From positions 992,001 through 1,056,000 of the forward strand of contig CM065884.1 of assembly GCA_033439255.1 (NCBI GenBank): a DNA stretch of 64,000 bases, in the 5' to 3' direction. The position numbers and the translations under genes were made by a program. The notes below the pieces were generated by a model. That model ran no database searches, was not told the origin of the DNA, and saw only the letters and a program-made list of their open reading frames with translations. This document shows positions 12,056-23,200 of this stretch, piece by piece (within the stretch, counting starts at the first letter, position 1; each line of letters begins with the position of its first letter). The DNA comes from Hericium rajendrae (lineage: Eukaryota > Basidiomycota > Agaricomycetes > Russulales > Hericiaceae).

Positions 12056-12374
12056 CCTGGGGCTATCCTTCACCCATGCCCTTGTTCCCCTTTGGGACAT
12101 CCTATTGTTCTCCCTCCCATTGTTCTCCTTTTGGCCACCATTGTTCTCACTCTATTGTTCGACCCATTATGGTGTCCATTGTTCTTTTCCCATTGTCGTC
12201 CCAGTACTTATAGGCTCCCTGTCGCTCGCCTATTTCCCTAGATTGTCCATTTCGTCTGTACCGTACTGTACCTCCAATACAGGTCACTGCGCTGCTAGTC
12301 GCTCTCTGCTCTCTCACTCCCATCATCGCTGGTGACTTGGGTGGTTCTCTGCTGTCTACGACCGAGTCTTGACA
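11952..12374 (+). repeat. 3' LTR of the Ty3/gypsy element
   Basis: The second 423-bp LTR has the same ends as the 5' copy. It is followed by GGTGG, the right half of the target duplication, after which PWP2-derived sequence resumes. Confidence 0.95.
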
Positions 12375-12985
12375 GGTGGCGCATGGACGACCGCATGGCA
12401 GTGGGGAACAATGCATCGGGCAAGGCATTCACGAGTGTTGAATGGAGTGTGGATGGTGTGTGCATGCTCATGGATGGGTACATCAAGTAAATCACACTAT
12501 ATAATGTGCACGAGGGCGTGCTCGTGCGGTGCTGGCAGACTTTGGAGAACCTCTCGCTTGACAGCACCGAGGAATTCCTCGACACCCGGTGTGTGATCGA
12601 GGCAGGCAATGTCGACCTCATCGCCAACTGCCGCGATGCGAGGGACCTCGAGGACCGGCTGGACACCACGCTACCTGGCACGCAGCGAGGTAACCTCTCG
12701 AAGCGGCAGTGCGGACAAAGTGCATGCACTTCTCGCCGATGGGGTGGTCATGAGCAGTGACATTAACGGAGGGTCGCTTGTGTACTCCATGGATGAAATG
12801 GCCGCATTCAACCTGTTTGACCTCACGATGGAGCTCACATCACAGACGGTGGAGGCCACACTGAAGGAGGGCGCGTTCCTCTGCGTGCTCATGATGGCGT
12901 TCTTCCTGGGTGAGAAGGAGATCACGCAGGCAGTGTACGGTGTCATGCCGCACCAGAACACATGCAGGCATATGAAAAATGTACC

Positions 12986-13939
12986 TACGAAGCTAAAAAT
13001 ATTTTGGTGGAGATTGAAGATGTGTAGATACAAAATGCAAGTAAAATCAGACCCCCAAGCATAGAAAAACATGAACACTGCCCAGATCCCAGCCACCTGA
13101 TCTCGTAGAAAATTCCTTAAATTCATGTTAGGTCTACCTATAATGCCCCAACTCACTATGGTACACTGATGTGGACAGAAGATGTGAAATGCTTAGGAAT
13201 CAAGGCAGAATCCCAGACTCCAGCATGTTTCAAGCTCAACGCGTCAAGCACTTGCACTGTGCTTTATGTATGCGTTCGTTAATGCTGATACTTATGGTGC
13301 TCTTTCGTTGGATGGACTCTCTGAGTCACTTCCTCCTCCCTTCTCATCATGCACACAGGGTATGTACAGACTCTACAGCATCAAGTTGGTACATTTTTCT
13401 CTTTACTTATATGTTCTCAGATGTTGACTACTTACTATCTACTTACTATAGACCAAGAATATGATGAACGACGCCACCCCCGCCCCTGATCCCCCCGCTG
13501 CACTTTAGAATACATGCGCATGACCAGCACCCTCCCCTCCATAATCACATTAGCACCACCGGCTTTCGTCGGAAGAACTCCAGTATCACAGTTGGCAGGG
13601 ACCTCGACGGGGTGAGGATCTTGTATGTAGCATTGGCTGCTATAGCAGTTCACGTCATGCATGTGGTGAATGATGATCAGTACAGATATAAAGTAGATAG
13701 TGGTGGTGGACAGACTGGTAAGGTACCAACCTAACTTTCATCTGAACAAAATTCAAAAGTCAATGCCTGCAGGACTTTGTCCTCTAGCAATGCCATTGCC
13801 ATCCATTCGATATTAAGTGAACTCGCTGACTTGACAAATCACCCTCAATCTCACTTACACAGATAGACAGACATCATGGAAAAGATGAGCAAGATGATGC
13901 GGCACTGCTCGCTTTCCATGCCCCAACCCTATGGGCAAT
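12986..13939. other. intergenic / decayed sequence
   Basis: No gene recognised. A minus-strand stretch around 13500-13620 (GVLPTKAGGANVIMEGRVLV) reads like protein, but I cannot place it. The surrounding AT-richer DNA has stops in all frames. It may be a fifth decayed gene fragment between the PWP2 and V-ATPase pseudogenes. Confidence 0.35.
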
Positions 13940-14275
13940 ACACATAGGTCGCATTCATCAAGCAGGAGGCAGTGGGGAAGGCACACGAGGTGTACATCAA
14001 AGCAGTCCATGCAGTGGGACATGATTTATATGACCACAACATGGTGCAGGCCCGGCTGGTCAAGCAGGAGCAGCAGGCAATCGAAACAGTGCACGAGATG
14101 AAGCACAAGGGCGCTGAGAGTCCCGCGCAGAAGATGTATGTTTTTTCTTTCCGATTGATCACTCAGCTAGCTGGTACCATTTCGGCGCACAATTAACCCT
14201 CATGGACAAATCCAAATCACGACTAAAAAGTTGCAGTGAGCGACGAGCACCTCCAGGACCTCTTGTAATTTGAGC
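13940..14275 (+). pseudogene. VMA4: V-ATPase subunit E (VMA4) pseudogene fragment
   Basis: Subunit E is a peripheral stalk component of the vacuolar proton pump. The fragment reads VAFIKQEAVGKAHEV directly after a stop codon, then ARLVKQEQQAIETVHEMKHK and GAESPAQKM, matching the N-terminal helix of the family. An intron-like gap follows (gtatg near 14137). A second piece resembles STLTNKSRL in one frame and then SDEHLQDLL in another. The rest of the protein is absent. No usable start exists in frame, so this is a truncated, frame-broken relic. Confidence 0.75.
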
Positions 14276-14424
14276 CTAGGCTATTTCTTTTGCTAACATT
14301 GTGTGTCGTCAGATGAGTAAACCTGACTCGACCATCGACCTGCGCATCATGCTAAGGCTGCACAAGGATGACGCGCTCGTCAAGGTGCTGTACACGGTCA
14401 GCGACCCCGCGTACTTCAGCCGGG

Positions 14425-16060
14425 GTTCGAGCCCGACGTGATATTGTTTGGCCCCGCCCCGCCGCTCGAGTACAGCAGCAGGTTGAGGAATCCGGGCGAC
14501 GGCTTGCCCTACACGAGCAGGAAGTCATTCAGCAGTGACACGATCACGAGAATGTCTGCAGCACAGACCCATAAGCCAATGTCGAAAGTGAGAGGGGGAT
14601 GAAGCACGCGCGGGCATGGAACAGCTCGTGCCCTCGACGCCTGTCGAGCCGCCGACCACGATGCAGAAGTTGATTGCCTGCGCCGTGACGTCGGGTAATC
14701 TGCAGCCCGTTGTATTGCACGCAGCACAAGCATCATTCCGTCAGCACATGCCTAGAGCAGTGAAACCGCACCATATGTACTTGAACAGCCTTAAATTTGT
14801 GTTGCCGAGCTGGTCGAGGAGGACGGACACCGCATCGTTCTGGTAGTCTGGAAGTGTGAAGTAGTTCGAGAAGCCGCTGCTGGAGAGGCTTGCCGGGACC
14901 TCGGAGTTGATGCTCGCCGTACAGCCAACGGCAGTGACAAACGGGCCTACACACTACTCAGCACGCACCCTCAACAACAAAAGACCAGAAGCGCGTACAC
15001 GACGACGCCGGGAAATTGGGGATAAACTCCCACCTGCCAGATCCGTCAATGGCCTCGCACAACTCATCGCTGACTCCCGAGTTGCCGCTGCTAAACAGCA
15101 TGATCGTCCCTTGCGTGCCGAGCTGCTGGATAGGCCGCACATGCTCTGCGCACAGTCGAGTGGCACACTCTGCTCGTCATCGATGTAGCTCATGCTGAGC
15201 GTCTGCGGAATACTGTCCTGCGCGAGCAGCAAGGTCCAGAAGTTGAGGTACGGCTTATTTGTGTCTGCCAGCATGTTGTCATCCAGGGTGGATGGCGGCG
15301 AGCCGCCCGTGCTGTGGTATGTGTTCAGCATCGGGAATGAGATCGCCTCGCCGTACTGGATGTCGAGGTTCACCTGTATCATTGCAATCAGTCTCCATGC
15401 GCCGCACAAACGAAAAGCGGCACCTCAAGACCCGGCTCATTCTGCCAGCTGTTCTTACCGCCATTGACCAGCACGACCGTGAAGTTCGCGCCCACCACGT
15501 TGGAATGGAAGCGCCCGAAAACCGTCTGCAGGTCTGCGAAGTTCGCGAAATCCTCGAGGTAGCCCGCGACGCCGAGCATATTCATGTCAGTGGTCTGCAG
15601 GACGTAGGCTATCGAGTTGTGTAGCGCGCGCAGGCACGCAGGCATAATCATCATGTGGAAGCTGCTCAGCACCGTCGTGAGATCGCCCAGCGTCTGTACC
15701 TGCGTGTCGCCATCAGTCAGGGTGGGCGCCTTACCACCCGGAACATGCATGAGGTCGCGCGCATGGGGTGCAGCATGCCGAAATAAGTCATCAGCGTGAC
15801 GACGGTGACGTGCGCGCGTACCCGACCATGCGGAAGCGCGTCGTGTTCGTGGTGGCGTGCCAGAAGAGCATGTAATCTGCGCCAAGGAGCGCGTTTGCGA
15901 TGAGCACGGGCACGGCGGCGACGTGCAGCCAGTCGCCGGCGGCGGAGCGTGTGATGGCCGTGCGCGGGATCGCGTGGTGCGCGAGCCAAGCGGCGACGAG
16001 CGCGCTCATGTCAGGGTGCGGCGCGACGAGGGCCACGACATCGGACTGGAAGAAGCTAAG
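14425..16060 (-). pseudogene. sedolisin / tripeptidyl peptidase (S53) pseudogene
   Basis: Sedolisins are secreted acid serine proteases with a propeptide. On the minus strand, prodomain pieces (APHPDMSALVAAWLAHHAIP, then ANALLGADYMLFWHATTN) are followed by catalytic-domain pieces. These are ADLQTVFGRF with VGANFTVVLVNGG, then NLDIQYGEAISFPMLNTY bearing the usual Glu-Asp region. Next come DDEQSVPLDCAQ, IMLFSSGNSGVSDELCEAID and finally GKPSPGFLNLLLYSSGG with NNITSGSNPG. The blocks are in the correct order but in different frames with stops between. The signal peptide and the end after SNPG are missing. The order and number of blocks make the family call firm. Confidence 0.85.
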
Positions 16061-16479
16061 ATAAGTTAAAATACTGCCAAAAAAATAAATCTGACTGGAC
16101 GCTATGGTCCTGACACGCACGATGGACAGGGACGCTCGTATACAACCTTACTCTGCGCACAACACTCGCGCATGCCAATCCTCATCTCCGGGGGGCATAG
16201 CCACGTATGTGATTGCCGTGCATCTTCATCTCGTCCTCTATTCTGATCCTGGCCCGGCAGGCTGATAAATGTGGGCAAAACAGTACGATGTGCGCTCGAT
16301 GGTGCGGCAGAGCGAGTACCACATGAAAACGGTAGGGTGGATGAGTGCGTATTCTGCGTCGAATGATGTACTCGTTGGCTGATGTCCCTCATGCATAGGC
16401 ATCGATTCAGATGGGCGGAATTGAGGCAAGGATGCACAGTTTGCGCGACACTATCTGGATGTAAATCGCGTTGCGTACG

Positions 16480-17345
16480 AGGTGTGCAAGTTCTCCCTCT
16501 TGTTTCAGTTTTGCGTGCTTACCAACATGCGGTGCAGTACCACATTGACCGGAGCAATGCGACGTTCGACCTGCCCGTGGCCAGAAGATCACTGCGGGGC
16601 TCGAAGCGCTTGCGCGCAAATTTGATCTGGGGCATCTGTACGGCTACACTCTGCGGGACTACACACTGTATTGGTGAGCCCACCAGCCATATTATCCGAG
16701 TCCAGCACTCACATCACTATGACGGAGACGAATATCTGAGCAACGGCTCGCGAATATCACTCTTTGTAGACCAGGCGCGTCCCCATCCCGCCGCCACACT
16801 CTACACTCATACAGCAGCCCGCCACCCTCGCAGTGACTAGCAGCCGCGCGGGCATCCCGGTATCATAATTGCGAACACTGGCACGCTGCACTTCGATGTC
16901 TTCCGCAGGCCGTTCATAGAGGACAACCAGCCGACGGCGGCGCCGTTTGCGAATGGGTATGGCTTCATCCCGAACGTCACGGTCGGCGGCCGTGCGCGTG
17001 GGGCTGCGCATGCTGAACGAGCAGGGCGAGGGCCTTCTGGGGCGGGCCAAGGCGGATGAGGCATATGCGTGGGGATAGGCGGTGCTTGCGGAGATGGACG
17101 CGTAAGGCAGGTAGGCACGGCGCGCGGTAGAAAATGTGTCGCTGGGATATGTCACGGAGGGCGTGATGATGCACTAATACGCACGCGGAGGATTTTGATG
17201 TTCGACAATGCACAGGGCTGCCCGAGCATGGGCGACGACACCCGCACGCGCTGTTGCCGTTCTTCGCGCCGCCCGACTTTATTGCGTCGCTTGCGCCGGT
17301 CGTACCTGTTATCGACCTCGTGTCCCTACCGTTCTTTTGATAGGA
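16480..17345 (+). pseudogene. YHR202W-like calcineurin-type phosphoesterase / 5'-nucleotidase pseudogene
   Basis: Only the C-terminal half of this fungal metallophosphoesterase family is visible. Blocks in order are VQYHIDRSNATFDLPVARRS, YLSNGSRISLFVDQA, IPVSIIANTGTLHFDVFRRP-type sequence (about 16855-16910), PFANGYGFIPNVTVGG and VSLGYVTEG. A last stretch resembles CPSMGDDTPHALLPFFAPPDF. The blocks lie in several frames with stops, and the metal-binding N-terminal domain is absent. I identify it from memory of the family's C-terminal pattern, so the family is likely but the exact orthologue is not. Confidence 0.7.
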
Positions 17346-17566
17346 GAAGTAGAGGGCGGGCGAGCGGCGGGGTCAGCGCAGGTCGTGAATGGTGAAGGAG
17401 CAAGAGAGCGGGACACTCGGAACGAGTCACATCCCCACGACCGGAGGGCACGTGCTTACGCTAGGGTTAGAAAATAGAAGATATGTCGAGAAAACTAGAA
17501 ATTACCTGTGACATACCGTCCACAGCATCACGCTAGTGAACGAAATGACGCGGGGGCGCGTTCCAA

Positions 17567-17671
17567 AGTGTCCAGAGTGTCCAGAGAACTGTCTGAAGAA
17601 AGTGTCCAAGTTGTCCGGGGCGGTCAGTTCGGACGGACAGGACGGACAGGACGGGCCGGACGGACAGGACG
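17567..17671. repeat. imperfect short repeat, TGTCC / GGACAGGAC units
   Basis: GTGTCCAGA-type units run first, then three to four copies of CGGACAGGA in the opposite sense. The composition matches the array at 4024-4098. It ends about 65 bp before the broken U6 gene. No coding potential is apparent. Confidence 0.5.
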
Positions 17672-17734
17672 CTTCTGGAAGTCGAACGACCTGAAAAGTT
17701 CTTACCTGCCCTTCCAAATGGGGCAACTACTAAT

Positions 17735-17758
17735 GTCCCCTTCGGGGTGACATACGAA

Positions 17759-17789
<31 letters not shown>

Positions 17790-17801
17790 GGCCCCTGCAC
17801 A
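17735..17801 (+). ncRNA. U6: U6 snRNA gene, 5' part of a copy split by a transposon
   Basis: U6 is the catalytic snRNA of the spliceosome. This piece holds the 5' stem-loop (GTCCCCTTCGGGG), the ACATACGAAAAAATTGG stretch, the ACAGAGA box and the AGATTAGCATGGCCCC segment with the AGC triad. It stops after CTGCACA, where the CACTA-like element starts. The missing 3' part lies at 27686-27739. The upstream block conserved in the other two U6 copies is degraded here (AAATGGGG for ATTCGGG, ACTACTAAT for ATTTATTRAT), so this gene is dead. Confidence 0.93.
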
Positions 17802-17819
17802 CACTGCGCGTCGACCCCC
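17802..17819 (+). repeat. left terminal inverted repeat
   Basis: CACTGCGCGTCGACCCCC is the exact reverse complement of 27668-27685. The CACTG start is typical of CACTA-superfamily ends. Confidence 0.95.
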
Positions 17820-18394
17820 GATATCCCGGTGGGATATTGGCCGGATATATCCAATATCCCCGAAATCTCCCGCCAGGATATCCGCCGATATCCAGCGACG
17901 AGATTCTCTCTTTCCGCTCAATACAAAGCGAATATAAAGAATATGTCTCTACGGGCGCGACGCCTGCTGCTAGCACGATTTGCCCTTTTATATTCGAATA
18001 AAATAGTATTTGTGATCGATTTTCTGTTCCATAGCAGCCAGCTCGCTCGCGACGTAAAAAATGACTGATTATTAGAAGGCGCTGCTATCGCCAAAAAGTA
18101 CAGATGAACCATGAGGCTCGCAAACACGGTTCTGAGCGAAAACAGAAGGCGAGCAGCCAACTACGGACCCGGACTTCTGCCGAAGCGCTGCAAGCCTATT
18201 GCATTAATCACTTGCGCCTCGAATAAGAAGTCGTTTGGTAGAATGTGGAAGCAGCTCGTGGAAGGGGCTTCTGTCACCGTTGGGGGAGATGAGGAGCTGC
18301 CTTTGGGGCACTTTTTTCGACTCTGTCATCCCCACCACAGTCGGTAAGAAAAGCGCGACAGTAAGCTCAGGGCGAACGTACCTTTTGGACCACC

Positions 18395-20198
18395 ATGTCG
18401 AAAAAACAGCCTCCCCGTCCTGCAGTAGATCACCCGCCGCCATCCCCAAAGAACCCACCTCCAAAGCGCAAGCGCGTCCACGCGCCGGTCGCAGCAGGCG
18501 AGTACAATGACCCATATCATATGCTTCGAGCAGCCGCGCAGAATGGCGAAGGGACAAGTAAGCCGCAATTAATAAAAATGAATTGTTTCCTTACCATCAT
18601 GCGAAATAGCGAGCACAGCGCCGTCTCGAGACCGAAGCACTGGCCCCCTTGCGATGGGACGTACCCCGGGCCCAGCGTCAGCGGTGGCTGATGGAGCACC
18701 GCGCCTTGCGACGAACCCTTCGCGTGCCCCGATGTCATCTAAAACGATGACTGACAAGTTCATGGCGCTTGAGAGAGCGATACAGACACTGTCCGATGAC
18801 CGTGCGCACGACATAGAGGTCTTGGAGAAGGACATCAAGGAGCTACAAACCGAGGTATCAGAGCTGCGACTGTGGAAGCGCCAGGCAGAGGAAGCGACCC
18901 ACAACCTCAGCGACGATGTTGTGGAGCTGAAGGAAATGCTGCAGGCCCTCCAGGTAGGCAGCGGTGCTCGCTTGGGAAGGGTTAACGGCGAGTCGAAAGG
19001 AAGAAATACTGGGCTTGCTGTAAGTGAATTGATTCAGCGCAGTGTCATTGCTAACGAGCCGAGCACAGAGGACTGTGCGCACCTCTTTGAAGTCCTTGAT
19101 GATGCACGTATCGGCCCAGGGACTACCGGATCCTCTTGTCATTGATGGCAAGGTGACTTATTGGTATGTCGAGGGTGCGTATCGGGTCCTTCGTCCGAAC
19201 TGGGAGCAAGACTGGGAGCAAAATGAGCGTGGTTGGGTACAAGAGGCGGCGGAGAAGATCAGGACCTACGGCGCCGAGTGGGATGGGACCGCAGACGCTG
19301 AGGAGTTGCAGGCGTACTCGATACCTGTCATCGCCCAGGCGATACAGGCGACATTCCAGACTTGGACGGAGCGCTGGAAGACGTCAAAGAAGTCAATCGA
19401 AGATCAGCTCGCAGCCCGCAGGGTAGTACGGCACAAGGGAAGGAGGAACGCGGTACGTACTTCACAAATGGTGCAGTCAGAAAATTGACCCCACTTTCAC
19501 TATACAGAAAACAACAATCAGGCTGCAGTTCCGTCACACCGTTCCGGAACTTATGGGCCCAGAATATGACTGGTTTTTCACTGTAACGTATGCTTCAAGC
19601 GATGATTCGGAGGGCGACGCGGATGAGGAAGAAGCAATAGTCCGCCCAGCTATTGATTCTGACTCAGACGAGGCCGAAGGCGCACCTGCCAAGATTCCGG
19701 AGGCCAATGCGAAGGCCAACGGCTTATCGCGCAAGAAGCCAGCCGTTGTCACAATCTCGCGGCCTCCGGTTTACCGTCACGAGAAGGTAAGCCGAGAATG
19801 TTCTGCATGTACCGTTGCTATCACTCAATGGATGCCTTCAGATGGAACCTCTGGTTGACAAGCTTAGCAAAAACATCGCTAAGAAGCGCGAATGGAGACG
19901 TATTCGTGGACCACCCAAGGACGTACCGTTACCGAAACCTCGCAACAAGAAAGACTTGAAGCTCATCCCCCGCACGATGATCAACGCCAAATGGCTTGCT
20001 GCGCACCCAGATGAGGATAGGCCAACGAGGATAGCTTCCGATGACGAGCGTGACGCGGCCAGAAAGGCGAAGGAACACGAGAAAGGCGAGGAAGGTGATG
20101 ATGAAGGCGGGGAGGAAGAGGAAGCGCCGCCTGAGCCAGAGGTCGAAGAGGAGGATGAGGATGGTGGTCTAGAATACCTAGATCCCCTGCTCCGTTAA
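18395..20198 (+). CDS. transposon accessory protein (coiled coil, acidic C-terminus)
   Basis: A five-exon gene within the transposon. The start at 18395 (CCACCATGTCG) is in good context and opens with a Pro/Lys-rich segment (PPPKRKRVHAP, a likely nuclear signal). Exon 2 encodes a coiled coil (about 18750-18953: ALERAIQTLSDDRAHDIEVL, then ELQTEVSELRLWKRQAEE). Exon 3 has TYWYVEGAYRVLRPNWEQDW and FQTWTERWKTSKKSIEDQLA. Exon 4 has PELMGPEYDWFF and an acidic stretch, and exon 5 ends in a Glu-rich tail, GGLEYLDPLLR. From memory, a gene of this type often accompanies the transposase in Agaricomycete elements; its biochemical role is unknown. It ends two bases from the transposase stop. Confidence 0.7.
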
Positions 20199-20200
20199 GC

Positions 20201-23200
20201 CTAAGCATCAGCCTCTTCCCAGAAATCATTGTCGTCCTCCTGTAGGTAGTCTGGCTCCTGACTCATCTGAATGAAAGAACCAAAGTTAGCATTGCGAAGC
20301 TCCCGAGAAATTAGCAAACAGATGCATACGTGATCGAGCGATACTATCGCCCAGACGTTTAAGTCGTGCACGGGCGATATCTTTGCAATGGCGAATTGGC
20401 CTGTGAATCGGTCGAGGGCAATGAGCTCTGGTGCCATAAATCGATTGGCAGACCATATGGAGATGCCAAGATCCACCGCCCTGTTAACAGCCTTAGTACA
20501 TTGAATGTTGACTTTTAGACACATACCGCATGGCCCAGGGAAAGTCTGGGATGTCGGGGCTTGACATGAGGCGCTCGACGATGGCAAAGGAGGCGCTCAG
20601 CGTGGGCAAGGCGTGGTCCTTTCGTGAGTGTTTGACTGAGAAGATACGCTGTATGCGGACTGGCTGGCGGTCATCTATGTACGCGAAGGATGTCCCAACC
20701 CCACGATGGGAAGTTGCAGCGCCGACGCGCTTGCCACGAACCAGAACATGGGAATACGAACGTACATCGGATGCAGTGAATGGCTCTGCATCTGTCCAGT
20801 CACTGGCATCGGGCACGAGGTTGACATCGGCAGCCCAGAGATGGCGCAGATACCGGAATATAATGTCGTACAATCCTATGGCATGAAGGGCAGCTTTCGA
20901 GCTCTGTGAAGGGAATTGTATCACAGCTGGTCAAGTATATCAGAGACGATAACTACTGCGAATGAACAGTACTTGCCGTCAGTCGCACCCAATGCCTGGG
21001 GTGTGATCATCTCAAGTAGAGTCCCGCACACTCGCTCCTTTCCCTGGCCGTCGACGTACTTGCGTAGTCGCTCGAGAACTGTATTATCCTCTTCTGTCTT
21101 CGTAGGAATAGCCTCGAGGTTGTTCACCTAGATAGAAATGAGTAAAGTCTGGCTGATGAGAAAGGCACTTCCTACAAGGTCGTGTAACAGTGTCTTCTTA
21201 ATCCAGCTACGCATCAGCGTAGCTTCCAATTCGCCACCCGTGTGACCATTCGTATTGACCTTAACGAGTCGACCATTGTTGCGCTCTGGTCCGAAAAGCC
21301 ACCATGCATAGACAGTCCCGAGGCGGTAAAGGAAATCTGGCCCGTGGACCAGCAGGTGCTGATACGGGGTGAGATGGCAGCCCAGCGCCGCCCACGATCG
21401 ACATGCAGATGAATGGGCTTCACCCGCTCGTCGTATTTCGTCTGGGGTGATTGACCGTGAAGTCCATATACGAATTGAGGCGCACAACTCGAGGACATTC
21501 ACGTAATGATTCGCGTAGTTCCGATCCATCGTGCGCTCCCTGTTGTCTTCAAAGTCTTCAGCGACTGCATCTTCTTGCTCACCTAAGTGCTGACGACGAC
21601 GATCCTGAAGCAGAATTTCTGTACGTGCGTGAGCTTGACCTGCTTTTGTTGATTCCCGGGGCTCAGGGGCATCCATGTCGGGGATCTCTTGGTCGATCTG
21701 CCATGCCTCGTAGAGCAGCACGGGCAAGATCGTGGCGAGGTTTCGCCACTGGTCAGCCTTCGATGTATTTGATACCTATAGATTATCAAGTCATCTTAGT
21801 TATCGGCCTCACTTATGAGCCATACACGCACCGTCTTTGGGACTCGGCCGAGGGTTGAGGGCCACCACATAGACGCAAGGAGGGCGTCAAACCTTTCTTG
21901 CGGCTTGTCCTCTCGACTCCGTGGTAGAAGCATCCCAGCCTTGATAACAACATCTTGAATCAAGTGCTTGACTTCGACTGGGAGAAAAATCGTTAGCTCA
22001 GATCACCGAAAAAAATCACCAAGAGCGAACTGAGAAAGATTGCATGCATGAAGTCAATGGGAGAGTCACGGCCGGGCATCCATCCAGGTAAGATGTCCAG
22101 GATTGACCAACGCACACCGCGCTTCTCGGTGATCACTTCTTGAATATCTGGTTCGGCGTTACGCCAACGCCAAGCATACTTCAAGAAACGCCAATCGTCA
22201 CGCATGCGAAGTTCTGTCGACGAGTTTTATTAGTAGATGCTGTGATCGTAGTATGAGAGATATCTGCAATCATACTTTCTGGGTTGAAGCAGTCTGGGCA
22301 CGTAAGAGAACCCATGGTTTGGTAGCAAAGCGTGCACATAAATTTCTTTGTTGTATGGCCACGCAAGCCTCCGGACTTACGGCTTGCAGGGAGATCAGAC
22401 ACGTTGATGTATAGCGTACCATGGATAGGCTCTGGATCCTCTCTCGAATGGACGCGAAGCAAAATGCCTGATATCGGGGTGTCAGCCATCCGCAAGGCAA
22501 GCACAAGCCTTTGGACTCACCATTGTACATCCGAGCTATGTCGCGAACCAGAGGTTCGAGAACATAGTTGAGCTGCTCCAGCGAGGGTTCTGTTGGTCCG
22601 GGGATCACACACGCTAGTATTGTCTCAGTCGGAAGGAAGCGCTTCGTGCGCGGATTGTTGCAGATGGAAACGTAGACGGCGCCGGTAGAGTACTTGCGAT
22701 TCCGTTTCATAGGGCAGAACCTGTTGAATAGAGCTGTTAGGGAATATGAAGATAGATGGAGAACGTACCAATCGATATTCAGCATAAAAACGAGGCCACA
22801 CGGCAATGCGATGAACCTCTGGTTCAGCTCCTTGATATCAACATCTTCTACTCCCCACTCACCCCCTCGCCGTCGCTGCAGACCACATCTGAGAAAATTG
22901 TCAGAGCTATATATGACTATATGGACTACATAGTTCTCATAGCTCCATAGTTGTCTCCTTTTCTTCATACCTCTATATAGCTTGAGTGTCATCTATATAG
23001 AGCTATAGAGCCAGATAGGACAGCTATAGAGAGCTATCATAGCTATCATAGTATAAAGTAGCTATAAGAACTATACTAACTATATATTATATGTGTACTA
23101 TTCATACTATAAGCTATATGAATACTAGTCATCTTATCTCAGATTATTAAGACTATATCAACTTTCTACACTATATTTTATTTATCTAAATTATTTTAAA

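Larger units (their letters stand above)
5276..12374 (+). mobile_element. Ty3/gypsy LTR retrotransposon (chromovirus), young, looks whole
   Basis: The element has two 423-bp LTRs beginning TGTCAC and ending TTGACA, flanked by a 5-bp target duplication GGTGG (5271-5275 and 12375-12379). A leader of about 1.2 kb precedes gag. Order of parts: gag with a CCHC knuckle (6937-7926), protease (about 8080-8420, with the DSGAEG active site), reverse transcriptase and RNase H (about 9000-10300), integrase with a zinc-binding head (about 10570-11450), and a chromodomain (about 11690-11870). A purine-rich tract (about 11938-11951) abuts the 3' LTR. This order and the chromodomain place it among chromoviruses, whose chromodomains direct insertion to particular chromatin. 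By eye the LTRs are identical, so the insertion is very recent, and the element looks essentially whole. Confidence 0.95.
4741..12985 (+). pseudogene. PWP2: PWP2 (UTP1) pseudogene, split by an LTR element
   Basis: PWP2 is a WD40 scaffold of the U3/UTP-B part of the SSU processome in the nucleolus. This copy keeps clear stretches such as EPVQFSSLAVDPSGEAVAVG (about 4894-4953), SSWDKTVHMWNMF (about 5057) and GQLSFF. Beyond the inserted element it keeps GNNASGKAFTSVEWS, ENLSLDSTEEFLDTR and LVYSMDEMAAFNLFDLT. It is dead: the N-terminal repeats are missing, the frame breaks near 4981, an in-frame stop follows MDGYIK near 12486, and similarity fades after about 12985. The C-terminal conserved blocks lie in different frames. 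A functional PWP2 must exist elsewhere. The LTR retrotransposon at 5276-12374 interrupts it with a GGTGG duplication. Confidence 0.88.
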
